64,000 nt of DNA, taken from contig JAIVFJ010000074.1 in the NCBI GenBank assembly GCA_025765615.1, forward strand, positions 186,001 through 250,000. The letters run 5' to 3'. This document shows positions 11,314 to 22,597 of the stretch, one piece after another. The notes beneath the pieces were generated by a model. The model ran no database searches. It worked only from the letters and a program-made list of their open reading frames with translations, and was not told where the DNA came from. The position numbers and the translations under genes are program-made. The DNA is from Zopfochytrium polystomum (Eukaryota > Chytridiomycota > Chytridiomycetes > Chytridiales > Chytridiaceae). Numbering within the stretch: position 1 is the stretch's first letter; each line of letters begins with the position of its first letter.

Positions 11314-13476
11314 AGTCATCCTCGACCCCCTTCCCTCAAGCCCCCCCTTCCCATGCACACGACCCTTGCCACACACGCCCGCCATCCTTTTCGCTTTTGA
11401 CTGGTTTGGTTCGGTCTTTTTGTTGTTTGCTTGTTTTGATGGGTTATTTGGTTGTCCCCCACGCGCATGATCAGTTTGGCCACAGCCGCGAAAAGAGAAA
11501 TAACAGGAGAAGCAAACCAAAAAAGGGGGGAACCAAGAAAGAATACGGAAGAACCGGAGAGTTTCGCACCGAAATTATCTGGGGGGGTTGGCCCTTTCTT
11601 TGAGGGGGGGGAGCGACAATTCCTCCCGTCGATCTCCCCAAGAGCCCCAGGTCGAAAACGCGCGACGAACAAGGTCAAGAGAGAGAAGGCGCGAGAGAGA
11701 GAGAGAAAACAACAAGAAGAAAAAGTAAATAAGGGAACACTCGAATTTCGAGACCCAACCAGCGCGCATCCCACCAAAAAAAACTCATGCAACCCCGCCT
11801 CCCCCCTCCATTTCGCCTCCATTTTCGTCCGTTTTGGATCCGATTCTTACGATCCCCCAGCACCCCATATTAGAGTGGGCATAGCACAAAAGTACAGCTC
11901 TGAAGGTGCTCTTCTCTGCTGGGTGTGAAATGAGCGCTTTTTGTGTTTGGAAAAAAGTCGATGCCGCGTCTCGATGGCACGCTAATATTCAGCCAAAACA
12001 GTGGGTAATTTGGGTCCCAATGTTTGGAACGAAAAAATTCTCCGCGATGTCTCTGATTACTCTTCTTGGCTTTCCCCTCACGTTTTTGAGGCGATGAGGG
12101 GCGTCCTCCCTCAAGTGGTTCTGCTTATATTTCTTCGCCTTTTTCGCGTTCTCCGTTGCCAAGACGCAACAATGACTGCAACAATGGCTCGACTACTACA
12201 TCTAGCATCGCAGCAAGCACCCCGCCATGTATAATCAAAGTCGGAAGTGGAGAATGAAAATGACGAGGAGGAAAGTGGAAGGACGAACCTGGAAGGTCCA
12301 GAGATAGACAGTGCTTACATACATCCTCCGCCAAAGTTTTAATTGAACACTTCAATGGTCACAAACTAACGTAGGTACGAGGAGGTTTGGGCTGGCACTA
12401 AACATCTGCACACTGAGGAAGAGGCGACCTCGCTGCCTGCTCGCAACCAACCATTCAGCCGATGACACGGCGCTGGAAAGGCACGAGACCCGTGAAGGAG
12501 GCTGGCGCCAGGCACCTGACAGTGCCAGCCTTGGCCGCAGCCAAGCTTGCCCCCTGGTGGCGCTAAGAGCACACACGCGCCACGCTCTCAACGTCGCCTG
12601 ACGTGCTTGCGTGGATGTCTCCCAACGCCTAACCCGTCCTTCCTCATCACCGTACAATCAGCGTTAGTGGTGCTGCTGCCACAACCGTTCTGGACCCGCT
12701 CACACCCGCGCCGCTGCGTCTGGACTCTGGACCGCGCGCCACCTGCCTCAGCGACCTCGCCATTGAGGGGCCATCTCCACGAACGACGACGATGGGGTTG
12801 TTCGACTGGGGGGGGGAAGGTAGTCGAGAGGCTGAGGAGAGCCTCGCTCGACGAGGTCAATAAAACAAACCCTCGAGCAGGCAGACCCAGCCCCCTCCTT
12901 TCCCATAATAGAAGGTGGGTGGTGTGCTGTCGCAGTGTATCTAGGAGGAGTCCCGCCTGAATCAAACAGCGCATGACACGAGAAAAGAGGGTACCCAAAT
13001 TACCCCCCCAAATCATCAATTTCTAAACCGAGAGAGGGGTTGAGGCGGGGGGGAGTGGGGCAACTCGCACCCGGGTTGGGAAAATCTGCTCGCTTTTCCT
13101 TCGACCAACTCTCTCTTGCCCCGAAACGCTTTTTTTTTGTGTTTTTTTTTCTTTCATTTTTTTTTCTGTTCAGCGGGTCCGTTAAGCGCGGCTCCTGCCC
13201 ACTTCGGTCCCTCTTATTGCATGTATTTACGTGAAAGATGCCCGCCATATGGGGGCGGGGTCAATTTTATTTCGATGACTTTTTGGACACACTCTTGTGG
13301 GGGGTGTGTGGATGACAGAGAGACAGGAGAACAAGAACTACAACAACTACCTACTACCACCAACATGAAAAATGAAGGGAAAAAAAAAAAGGAAAGGAAA
13401 GGGAAACGTTAAAGCAAAAGAGAGAAAGAACCGCAAATGTGGGGGGACTCGTGTACGTCTCGTATGTGCTTCAAAA
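11314..13476. other. Gene-less 2.2-kb gap between convergent genes
   Basis: The eIF4E-like and AtuA-like genes converge on this region. It contains purine-rich tracts (about 11.5-11.8 kb), a GC-rich block at about 12.38-12.98 kb with a perfect 7-bp hairpin arm (GGCTGGC/GCCAGCC), and T- and A-rich ends. Open frames occur, for instance a short + frame near 12.0-12.23 kb, but none shows a recognisable domain or a convincing splice structure. An unrecognised small gene or non-coding RNA cannot be excluded. Confidence 0.5.
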
Positions 13477-16081
13477 TCACAACTTGGCGTAGACGCCCTC
13501 GGGCGGCGCCAGGTTGAAGCTCGCAGGCGCGTCGACCGTCATCGACAGCAGGACTTGCGCGTACGTCTTGCCCTGCCGGTCGATACGCAGCGACGTCAAG
13601 CCGCCGCCGCCTTTTTTTATTTTTTTTTGTGTGTTTTTGTAATTTGTTTTTGGATGTTAGTTGCTACATGCTGGGAACAGTGTAGGAAGAGGGGCGCAAA
13701 AGCAGAAACCGTACCTAGAGCCTTGAGGCAGACAAAGTTGAGGCAGTAGCTGCCCGGCGCGAGGTACCGCTCGACGCGGCCGCGGACGAGGTGCTTCATG
13801 TATTCTTTGACCTTCTCCGTCGTCACCACGGACGCAATGAAGGGGTAGTATTCCGGCCGCCGTGCGATCACGCCTGGGGAAAGATGGTGGGGTGAAAGGA
13901 AGGTGGGGGGAACGTTTAGTGTTGGTCGGTTGTCGAGGTTAAAAGAACACAAGCCCGCAGCATCTTACCAATGTTGGCGGTGTCGCCCTTGTCTCCGCTG
14001 CGACCGAGGCACAGCCAGATGAGCGGCACCTTTGTCGTCGGCTCGCTCAGGACGAACCGCGGGACCTGGACGGCGAGGGGCGGCGGGCGGATGGCGTTCG
14101 GGTCCACCACGTTCGAGTACGGCACCGTCAGCGCCTTGGCGTCCGGCCCCACCTCGACGTAAGCCGGGAACGACCCGCGCGGGACGAGCAGCGAAAAGTG
14201 GTTCAGGTTCGGCGCCGGCGACGGGCGTCCGCTGCCGCCGCCCGTGATGCCGGGAGCCATGCAGGTCGCGGCCGGCGCCGTCTCGCGCGCGAAAACGAGT
14301 AGTCCCATCTTGTTGTCGTGGTGCACTGTCATGCGCAGCACCGTCTCGCGCGTGCTTGATCCGCGGCCGTGGGGTCTTTTTCGTGGAATAGGTTGGATTT
14401 TCGTTGTTTTTGGTTTCGTGCAAGGTAAAGGAAGGGGGGAGGTGAGTTAGTCCATCCGACAGGTCAAACAAGGAAGAAAAAAAAAGGAAATGTCTGCCGC
14501 TTACCCGTAAATCTGCTCAGAGCCAAGGCATTCAATCAAATAGTCGCGGAAATCTTCAATGCCGAGCCTCTCATACACGGATCGCACACGCTTGACAATG
14601 GCTTCGCCGACGGCCTTCGCCTTGTGGGCGGACTCTTCGCCGCCGATAAGCAGCTCACCAGACATCTTGTAGCCGTCCACAAACACGCCCGACGTCTTCA
14701 AGTACGGCGTGGGCGGTCGACCCTTTGCGCCCTGCACAAGCACGCGGTTCGGCCCAACCTGCTTGAGGCTCACGTAGCGCATGTCGAGGGTGACGTCGGG
14801 CAGCAGGTAAGATCCAGGGTCGAGCACCTCGTAAATCATTTGCTCCGTGACGGTGTGGACCGAGACGAGGCCGCCGGTGTTGGGGGGCTTTGTGACGACG
14901 AACGAGCCGTCGGCGCTCACTTCGACGATGGGGTATCCCATGTTGGACCAGCCGCCGCCGTCGGTGAAGGCCGACAGGCGCCAGTCGGTAAAGTTTCCGC
15001 CGGTGGCGTGGCAGCCGCATTCGATGATGTGGCCGGCCAGCGACCCCGCAGCAAGGAGGTCCCAGGCGTCGGCCCGCCAGCCGAAGCGGTGGATCAGTGG
15101 CGCGACGACGATGGCAGAGTCGACGACGCGACCGGTGACGATTATGTTGGCGCCCGCGTTCAGGGCCTTGACGATGGCCTCGCATCCCTTTTTTGGAATA
15201 AATATGAAAGCCAAAAGTTAGCGTTGGCGGGCGCGCCGTGCCTTTGCCGTCCGGATACACGCGGGCGCGTAGAAGAAAAAAAAAACCGGTCCACACGCAC
15301 CATGTAAATGTTGACGCTGAGGATGGGTTTTTTGCCCTCGGGCCACTTTTCGACCTCTCCGTCGCTGCTTTCGTCCAGGTGGCCGAACGGCTTAACTTCG
15401 CCGGCCTGTCGCAAGCGTTGGATCTCCTTGGCGGCGTCGCCGGCAAGCAGGTCGTCACCGTAGACGGCCGCGACGACCGGCAACGGGCTAATGTCCGCGG
15501 CCTTTGCGGCGGCCTCGATGGCGAGCTTTGCGGCGACCGGGTCGAGGCCGCCCGCGTTGGTGATGAGGGTGATGCGCTTGTCGGCGATGGTTTGCGCGTT
15601 GGGGGTGTAGACCTGGTCGACAAACTCCTTGACGAAGCCCACGCCCTTTGGCTTTTTGCTGCTTCCGGCGACTTTTGAGCGCGCGAGGATGCCCATGGTC
15701 ACTTCGGCGAGGTAGTCGGCCACGACGTAGTCTGGCGGGTTGTCCTGGTGTTTCGAGGGAGGGAAGGAGGTGCGGTTTGTGAGTTTTGCTTTCGCGTTTT
15801 GGACCACCGGGCGCACTGTCGCATCGTCGAGGGTGGCAAGCCACGAATGCGTGCATGCATGCATACCGACACGCTTTATGCAACAGAGGACAGCGAACAG
15901 AGATATTTGGTGGTGGTGGATGGAAAGGACGGGGACGCTGCTACTACTACAACCACTTCGACATACTACTGCTACTTCTTCTACTTGCCATTTGGATCAG
16001 CTGCGACGCGGCTAGTGCCGAATCGCCCCAAAAGGCCGAGTAGCAGCCGATGCGGACTGGGTTGGCCGTGTTGTTGGACAT
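13477..16081 (-). CDS. AtuA-like protein (DUF1446), acyclic terpene utilisation family
   Basis: Founding member AtuA belongs to the Pseudomonas acyclic-terpene (citronellol/geraniol) utilisation cluster; the exact reaction is not settled. Six exons (16081-15989, 15744-15301, 15187-14505, 14375-13969, 13873-13715, 13610-13477) join to 640 codons. The start MSNNTANPVRIGCYSAFWGD carries the family's glycine/aspartate opening. Further hallmarks are VADYLAEVTM, ITNAGGLDPVAA, GANIIVTGRVVDSA, ECGCHATGGNFTDW, MGYPIVEVSADGSFVV, PPNTGGLVSVHTVTEQ and RPPTPYLK, then the C-terminal AtuA-type module with RSGDKGDTANIG. The first intron uses a GC donor (GCAAGT) with a normal CAG acceptor, the only joint that keeps the frame. 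No targeting peptide is obvious. It lies divergent to the acyl-CoA carboxylase subunit gene, as a putative functional partner. Confidence 0.9.
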
Positions 16082-16301
16082 TTGATGATGATGATGATGG
16101 ATTGCGTCAAGGTACGTGCAAGTTCAGTCTGCAGTGGGAGTTAGGGGGTGACGTCGTCGTGCGTCCCACACTGGCCGGGTGGCGGTGTGGGAAGCGAGTG
16201 TGTGTGTGTGAAAGGGGGGGTGGGCTTGTCTGTCTCTGCTTGGGTTGGCTCTTTATATTTATCTTCAAAAATGATATTGGTTATGCCGTCCCTTCTTTTT
16301 C

Positions 16302-16335
<34 letters not shown>

Positions 16336-17082
16336 GTCGGTTTTCTCATTTTTTAGGCCCCGCGTACTGGCCCCTTTTTGCCGAAGGCTTTGTCACTTGA
16401 TCTCCCGACACGGCCGCCCTGCCTCACATACTCCATATTTCCAAACGTACAGTATTAAAATGCAGCACGCGTACTTCGACTGTCCCTGTCCTGCATACAT
16501 TGCATGTATTAATTACCCACAGCAAAGCGATCAGCCCCCAGCGTGGCAAGGTTTCTCTCCTCTCTCTCAATGCACACTCGCAATATATGAGAGAGAGGGT
16601 ATGTGTGTGTGAGAGAGAGGGGGGGATCGCAAAAGCCGAAACACCAAAAACTATATCGACAAGATCATCAAGTCCAAAAAGAAGATTGTATATCCTACGT
16701 GTGTGTGTTGTGTGTGTGTGTTTCCAACAAACACATTCGAACACGTTTGTCCGGAGGAGGGGTGGAAGTTTTCCCGTTCGGCGTTCCCGCCAAAACCGAA
16801 TGACGTGCCACGTGACAGTCGCGCCTCTCTCGGCCGATATAACTCCAAACCGAAACGCGTGAATTTTTGCCGTAAACAAAAACAACATAAATCGAGAAGA
16901 AGAGAAGAAGAACAGGGAAAACAAAAAAAAGAAAAAAAAAAAAAAAAAGAAGAAAGGGTAAAAAGACAAGCAAAGCAAGCAGCTGATCCATCCAAATCGC
17001 CGCCGCCCGCCCGCCCGCCCGCCCGCTTGCTTGCGCCCGCTCGCACCCATCAATTCTTTCATCCCATCACAGTCCGCCCAAT
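16082..17082. promoter_or_regulatory. Divergent intergenic region between the AtuA-like and carboxylase genes
   Basis: One kilobase between two divergent start codons. It contains a 25-nt T-run near 16305-16329, GT/GA dinucleotide stretches (16.6-16.75 kb) and an A-rich stretch near 16.92 kb. No coding region was recognised. Joint regulation of the two catabolic genes from this region is inferred from orientation. Confidence 0.5.
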
Positions 17083-17232
17083 ATGCCACCACCGTCAGCA
17101 CCATCGACCGCGACGACGACGACGACGCCGACGCCAACACGACGGCGCATCGCAAAGATCCTCATAGCAAACAGGGCCGAGATCGCCGTGAGGTAGGCGT
17201 GCGGAGCGTGGCGTGCGTTTGTCGCGCCCTTT

Positions 17233-17304
<72 letters not shown>

Positions 17305-20300
17305 CCCTTTATTGCATCGATCTGGGCTTTGAGCATTGGGCGCGCAAAACAACAAATGCGTAACACCATCATCTGTCATCGCTCACGCACACTCCAAAAA
17401 CACACGACGCACGTGCGCGCTCGGCAGGGTCATCAAGACGTGCCGCGTGCTGGGGATATCGACCGTCGCGGTGTACACGGACGGCGAGGAGAGCGCGCCG
17501 CACGTGCGGCTCGCGGACGAGGCCGTGCACATTGGCCCACCCCAGGCCTCCGAGTCGTTCCTGCGCATCGACAAGATCATTGCCGCGTGCAAGCTGTCGG
17601 GCGCGGACGCCGTGCACCCAGGTATGCATGCAAAGAGAAAGAGAGAGTTTGTATGTGTGTGAGGAGGGGTTTGTGCAGTGTGGTTGCGTGGGCTCTGGCT
17701 GCTGCGCCCCGAAACACTGGGCCGCCGTCTTCCGGCGTGTTGGCGCACATTGCACCAATTTTTGCCGAAACACTCTCACGTGACTGATCACGCCTCACAC
17801 CTCTTTCCCACACTCACACTAAATCTCTACACCACCAACAACCCCCAAGGCTACGGCTTCTTGTCCGAAAATCCCGACTTTGCGCGCGCGTGCGAAAAGA
17901 ACGGCATCATCTTCATCGGACCGCGCCCAGAGTCCATCGAGGCCATTGGCGACAAGGTATGAGACAGACTGCAAAAAAAAAAAAAAAAAAAAAAGCACGC
18001 ACATTCTCGCTTTCACTAAACTTTCGCCCCCGACTGTTATTCGTCTCTCCCCACAACCCAACTCTCCCAGATATCTTCGAAAAAACTCCTCGCGGCAAAG
18101 GCTCCTGAAGTCCCCTTGCTGCCCGGTTACAATGGCGACGACCAGTCGGTCGAGCGCCTCACCAAGGAGGCCATCCGCATCGGCTTCCCCGTGCTCCTCA
18201 AGGCATCGGCCGGCGGCGGCGGAAAGGGCATGCGGATCGTTCGCGACGCAAACAGGTACTGTCACGGCTATTTGCTTTTGCCTGCTTCGCCGTGATCAAA
18301 CGCGATCAAACGCGGTCGCTCAACAACTTAGCATCTGACGGATCCTGCTTTCTGTACAACCCGCCTGACGGGATTTCCCCTTTTCTCCCTCTCGCTGCTG
18401 CACTTTTAAAGCATTGCGGAAGAAATTGCGGCCGTCCAGGGCGAGGCGAAGCGGTCGTTTGGTGACTCGCGATTGCTCGTGGAGAAATACATCGAGTCAG
18501 CCCGCCACATTGAAGTTCAGATCTTTGGCGACCAACATGGCAATGTCTTTCATTGCTTTGAGAGGGAATGCTCGGTTCAGCGTCGGCATCAGAAAATCAT
18601 CGAAGTAAGCAACGAATCGGCTTCTGGCAAGAAGCCAGTGATGTCATTTCCCCCCTCTTTGCCCAATAACAGCTCCACTGACGCATACTCCCTTTCCCTT
18701 CTGCGCCGCCCCTACCCTTTATCGCTTCGTAGGAAACCCCATCCCCACTCATGACTCCGTCGCTTCGCGCCAAAATGACGGGTGCGGCTGTCACGATCGG
18801 CTCCACCATCAACTACGTCGGTGCTGGTACCGTCGAGTTTATTGTCGACGGCGCCTACACCCCCGGCCAAGACCCGAAATTCTACTTTTTGGAGGTCAAC
18901 ACACGCCTGCAGGTCGAGCACCCCATCTCCGAATGCATCACTGGCCTGGACTTTGTGGAGCTGCAGATTTGGGTGGCGTCTGGAAACTCGCTGGACGGCA
19001 GGCTGAGCCGGAACATGGAGATTAAGGTTTGAAGATATATTTCTGTTTGTTAGGTTTTGGGAAACGGCGCTGGCGTGGCGATATTTGTCACTCTGAATGT
19101 GTTAACCGCTAGAACGACTGACACTTGTTGCTTTATCTTTGTGCAGGGACACGCTATCGAGTGCCGTGTTTACGCCGAAGACCCGAACAACGACTTTTTC
19201 CCATGTGAGATTTTAGCATTCACAAAAAAGCTGCAGGGTGCTGATGGGATTTCTGTTTAATCGTTTTCTACCGATAGGTACGGGAACTGTGAAGCGGTGG
19301 CGGCCATTGGTTGCGCCAGGATTGCGGTACGATAGCGGCATCACAGAAGGTAATAACCAGAGGGTGAATTCTGGTGTCTTGGTCAACGGTTGAGATGGTC
19401 TCGTTAAACAACATGTCGCTGCTCTTTTAGGCTCCGAGATCAGCATCAACTACGACCCGATGATCAGCAAGCTGATTGCCCACGCCCCGACTCGCGACGA
19501 CTGCATCGCCCTCATGCGCAAAGCCCTCACCTCGACCGAAGTCCTCGGCCTCACGAACAACGTCGCCTTCCTGGTCGCCACTCTCGACACTCCCGAATTC
19601 CACTCTGGCAGGTACGACACGAGCTTTGTCGCGCGGTTCAAAGCCGCCGCTGCCGCCGCCCTCGCGGCGCAGGGGGCCAGCGGCTCCGCCGCCGCCGCCA
19701 CCGCCGACGCGAAACGCCACGCCGCCGCGGTCGTCGCCACCTTTTGGACCTGGGCCCTGCGCACGCGCACCCGCAAGACCTGGGGCCACGTCCCTTCCGG
19801 CTTCCGCAACATGCCCGGCGCCGCCACCCAGCGCCGCATCCTCGACGTCGCCGTCCGCCGCTTCGAGCCCGAGTCTGACAAGGGCCGCCGCCTCGCCCTC
19901 GAGTACGACGTGACGAGGAGCAAGGCCGGCGCCGGCGCACCCGGCGGTTACTCGGTCGTTGGCGCCGTCGACGGCGCCGAGATTCGGTACGCGCTGTCGT
20001 CGGTCAAGCCGGTCGAGGTCAAGAAGGGCGCGAAGCCGCCTATCCGCACTGTCAACGATAAGGAACTGGTTAGCGGGTCGGCGGTGCTGTGGAATGTGCA
20101 ATTTGAGGCGGATGAGTCGAGTATGAGTTGTTTTTTTCTTTCTTTTTTTCTTTCTCTATCCTCTGCGGCGTTCTTTCGTTTCCCTCTTTCCGTGTTCTAT
20201 CGAGGTCTAACAATGGTGTATGCACTTTTCCTCAGGTCGCGTGACTGGCGGTATCGTCAAGCTTCAATGCGGTGAGTAGTTTGCGTGTTGGAGTTAGCAA

Positions 20301-20833
20301 GGATTGGGGAGAGGTTGTGCTGCTTTCCACACTCTCTATCGGTTTGAAAGAACGCTCCTAACGACCCTTCCCGTTTCGACTCGCCTTACTCAGACGGCAT
20401 CTCCCGGTTCTACAGCGTGGCGGTGTCGTCGGACGTGCCCGACACGTACACGGACCTTTTGGACGTGCACTGTCGCGACTGGGACGGCGAGACGGTCTCG
20501 GTGGGCGTGGTGGACCCGCTCCGATCGGCGGCCGGCGACGCGGGGAACGAAGGTGGGGTTTTGCTTCTATTTTTTCTTTTTTTTCTGTTTTCTAACAAAC
20601 AACAACAACAACGACGAACAGAACGCGTACACATCACGCCCATGCCCTGCCGCATCCTCGCCATCAACGCGCCGACGGGCAGCAAGGTGCAGCCGGGCGA
20701 CGCCATCCTCACGGTCGAGTCGATGAAGATGGAGACCAAGATCCGCGCGCGCGTCGCCGGCACGGTCAGCATCAAGGTCGCCGTCAACGACGTGGTCAAC
20801 GCGGGCGTCGTCATTGCCGAGATTGACGAATGA
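17083..20833 (+). CDS. Biotin carboxylase/biotin carrier subunit of an acyl-CoA carboxylase (methylcrotonyl- or geranyl-CoA type)
   Basis: The alpha subunit carboxylates its own biotin with ATP and bicarbonate, for transfer to an acyl-CoA by a separate carboxyltransferase. Twelve exons (17083-17192, 17428-17621, 17850-17956, 18071-18255, 18412-18604, 18733-19026, 19147-19204, 19278-19349, 19431-20120, 20236-20271, 20394-20552, 20622-20833) give 769 aa. Domains in order: N-terminal biotin carboxylase ([13 protein letters not shown], then YGFLSEN); ATP-grasp with glycine loop [12 protein letters not shown]; catalytic [10 protein letters not shown]; the BC C-domain ([10 protein letters not shown]); a BT-like linker; and a biotinyl domain with VESMKMET near the C-terminus. 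The domain order fits MCC-alpha, AtuF and similar subunits. The linker has an Ala-rich insertion (about 19.64-19.74 kb). The beta subunit is not in this window. The divergent AtuA neighbour makes a terpenoid/geranyl-CoA role possible; sequence alone does not separate that from leucine degradation. Confidence 0.93.
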
Positions 20834-20835
20834 TT

Positions 20836-20869
<34 letters not shown>

Positions 20870-21194
20870 GTTGTTAGTTTCGTTCTCCCGATATTGTTTT
20901 GTTGTTGCTGCTGTTGTTGTTCCCAATCATGGAGAGAGAGAGAAGTGCAATACAAACTGGTTGTTTTTTTTTAATAAAAACAAAAAAAAAACAAACGAAA
21001 CACCAAGCAACCCAGCGAAAACAAGGACAGGCGCTTTCGAGCTGCTTTGCCCTCCTCCATTTTCTTCCTTCTTGAATAAATAAATACTATAATACGCTTG
21101 CTTGCTCGCGGCAACCAACTGAAATGCACACTGCCCATCCCTATCCTTTGGCGAGAAACGGACTAAACGGTCGCCGCCTCAATGACATCCCTCC
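20834..21194. other. Short convergent intergenic stretch
   Basis: A 3'-end region shared by two convergent genes. It holds a long T-run just after the stop at 20833, A-rich stretches, and AATAAA-like signals near 20972 and 21077 that could serve polyadenylation. No gene was seen. Confidence 0.6.
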
Positions 21195-21975
21195 TCACGC
21201 CATCAGGTTGTTGATGTACTTGAGCAGCATCGAGTTCTGCTCGAGCTGCTGCTTGTGCTCGGCGCTGGACTGCTCGACGCGTTCGATGAGGCCTGTGTTG
21301 TGTTGGGTTTTTTGTTTTTGTTTTTTGTGAGGGAGGGGAAGTGTGTGGCAGGGAATAAACCGCAGGGTTGATAATCGCATGCAGTGTTTTGGGATTTCTG
21401 GCGAACCTGCGACAATGTCCTGCAGGTCCATGACTTGACTGGGGGGGGCGGGGCGGGGCGAGGGGGAAAGTTTATTTTTAATGGTTTCCGGCCGTGAAGC
21501 GTCCCAGGGGGGAAAGTGTTTAAAGAACAAAATGGGTCGGTCCGCAAGGTGAAGGGGTCCAACGCTCAAGAGGGGGGAAAAAAAAAAAAAATAACAAACA
21601 CACTACGCCTTGCGCACCAGGATTTAAATGAAAATCTAAAACTCACCCCAGAAGTACCTCCCGCTCCGTCGCGCCTCCCGCCTCGCCGTCGCCCGCTGCC
21701 GCTCCCACCCCCGTCCCCGTCGCTGCTGCACCGCCACCGCCGCCGCCGCCCTGCCCCGCCGTCGCCCGCCGCGAGTGCGCAGCCCGCGGCGTCGTCGTCG
21801 TCGTCGTCGTCGTCGTCGGCAGCGGCAGCGCCGTGCGGGGCGTTGTGCTGCCGGCGCCGGTGGTGCCGGCGGCGGTGGTGGTGGTGAGGATGATGCTGCT
21901 GCCCGGTAGCGTGGCGGCGGCGGCGGCTGGCGCGTCGGCGGCGGGGGTTGCGATCGGTGCGGTGGCGGTGGACAT
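21195..21975 (-). CDS. Short coiled-coil protein, SCOC-like (PF10224 family)
   Basis: SCOC/UNC-69 proteins are small coiled-coil Golgi/vesicle adaptors that bind Arl GTPases and affect autophagy. Three exons (21975-21647, 21438-21407, 21292-21195) join in frame to 152 aa. The first about 110 residues are Ala/Thr/Gly-rich and look disordered. The last 45 form the coiled coil: VMDLQDIVAGLIERVEQSS, then EHKQQLEQNSMLLKYINNLM, closely following the family's leucine spacing and its terminal YI.NLM. The middle exon is 32 nt, and the phases agree. The N-terminal extension is longer than in animal SCOC. The family call rests on the C-terminal segment only. Confidence 0.75.
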
Positions 21976-22193
21976 TTTTGGGGCGAGGGCGGGCCTCGAT
22001 CGGAGTCGAAGTTGGGGTGGGGAAGGGTTGAAGTAGGGGGGAGGGAAAGGTGGATCTGATTTTGCGGTTGCTGGAAGAGGCGGCGAGGATTGAGATGGAA
22101 GACAGAGGCGGGGGGGTTCTTCTGGGGCCGAGGGCGCGGGGTCTGGAACAAAAGAAACTGGAGAGCTCTCTTTCTCGCTCTTTCAGTCCCTCA

Positions 22194-22231
<38 letters not shown>

Positions 22232-22597
22232 CTTTTCAGTCTCTCGCTGTCCCTTCTGGCTCCCGACAAATTCAAAACGCAATTCGCGAAAAAAAAAAGA
22301 GGGAAATGAAACAAGCGACGAAGAAAAATTGAGAAAAAAGAAACATCGCGAAAAAGAACGAAAATTTTTGCGAAATTCGCGCCTCGCGCCGACTGCCCTG
22401 ACATACTCCCCCAAAGAAAACCCCCTGCTGAGAATACCTTACATCCAACTTACCCCCCCCCCCCCCCACCGCCGCGAACCGCTCTTACCTTCCGAGAGCG
22501 CTGATAGGCAGATAGATAGACGGCAGCTCCCTCCCTTCACCCCTGCTCCTCCTCCCCTCACCGAACACACCGGCGCAAACAAAAAAACAAGGAACAA
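21976..22597. promoter_or_regulatory. Divergent intergenic region (SCOC-like / subtilase)
   Basis: 622 bp between divergent start codons. It contains (CT)n near 22195-22230, an A-rich stretch near 22290-22340 and a C-run near 22453-22467. No coding region was recognised. Confidence 0.5.

Noticed and set aside
12352..12657. Minus-strand frame in the GC-rich block
   Set aside because: No domain, no splice partner, and GC-rich DNA easily yields such frames.
14624..15307. Long plus-strand frame opposite the AtuA-like gene
   Set aside because: Antisense of highly conserved AtuA exons; no motif of its own.
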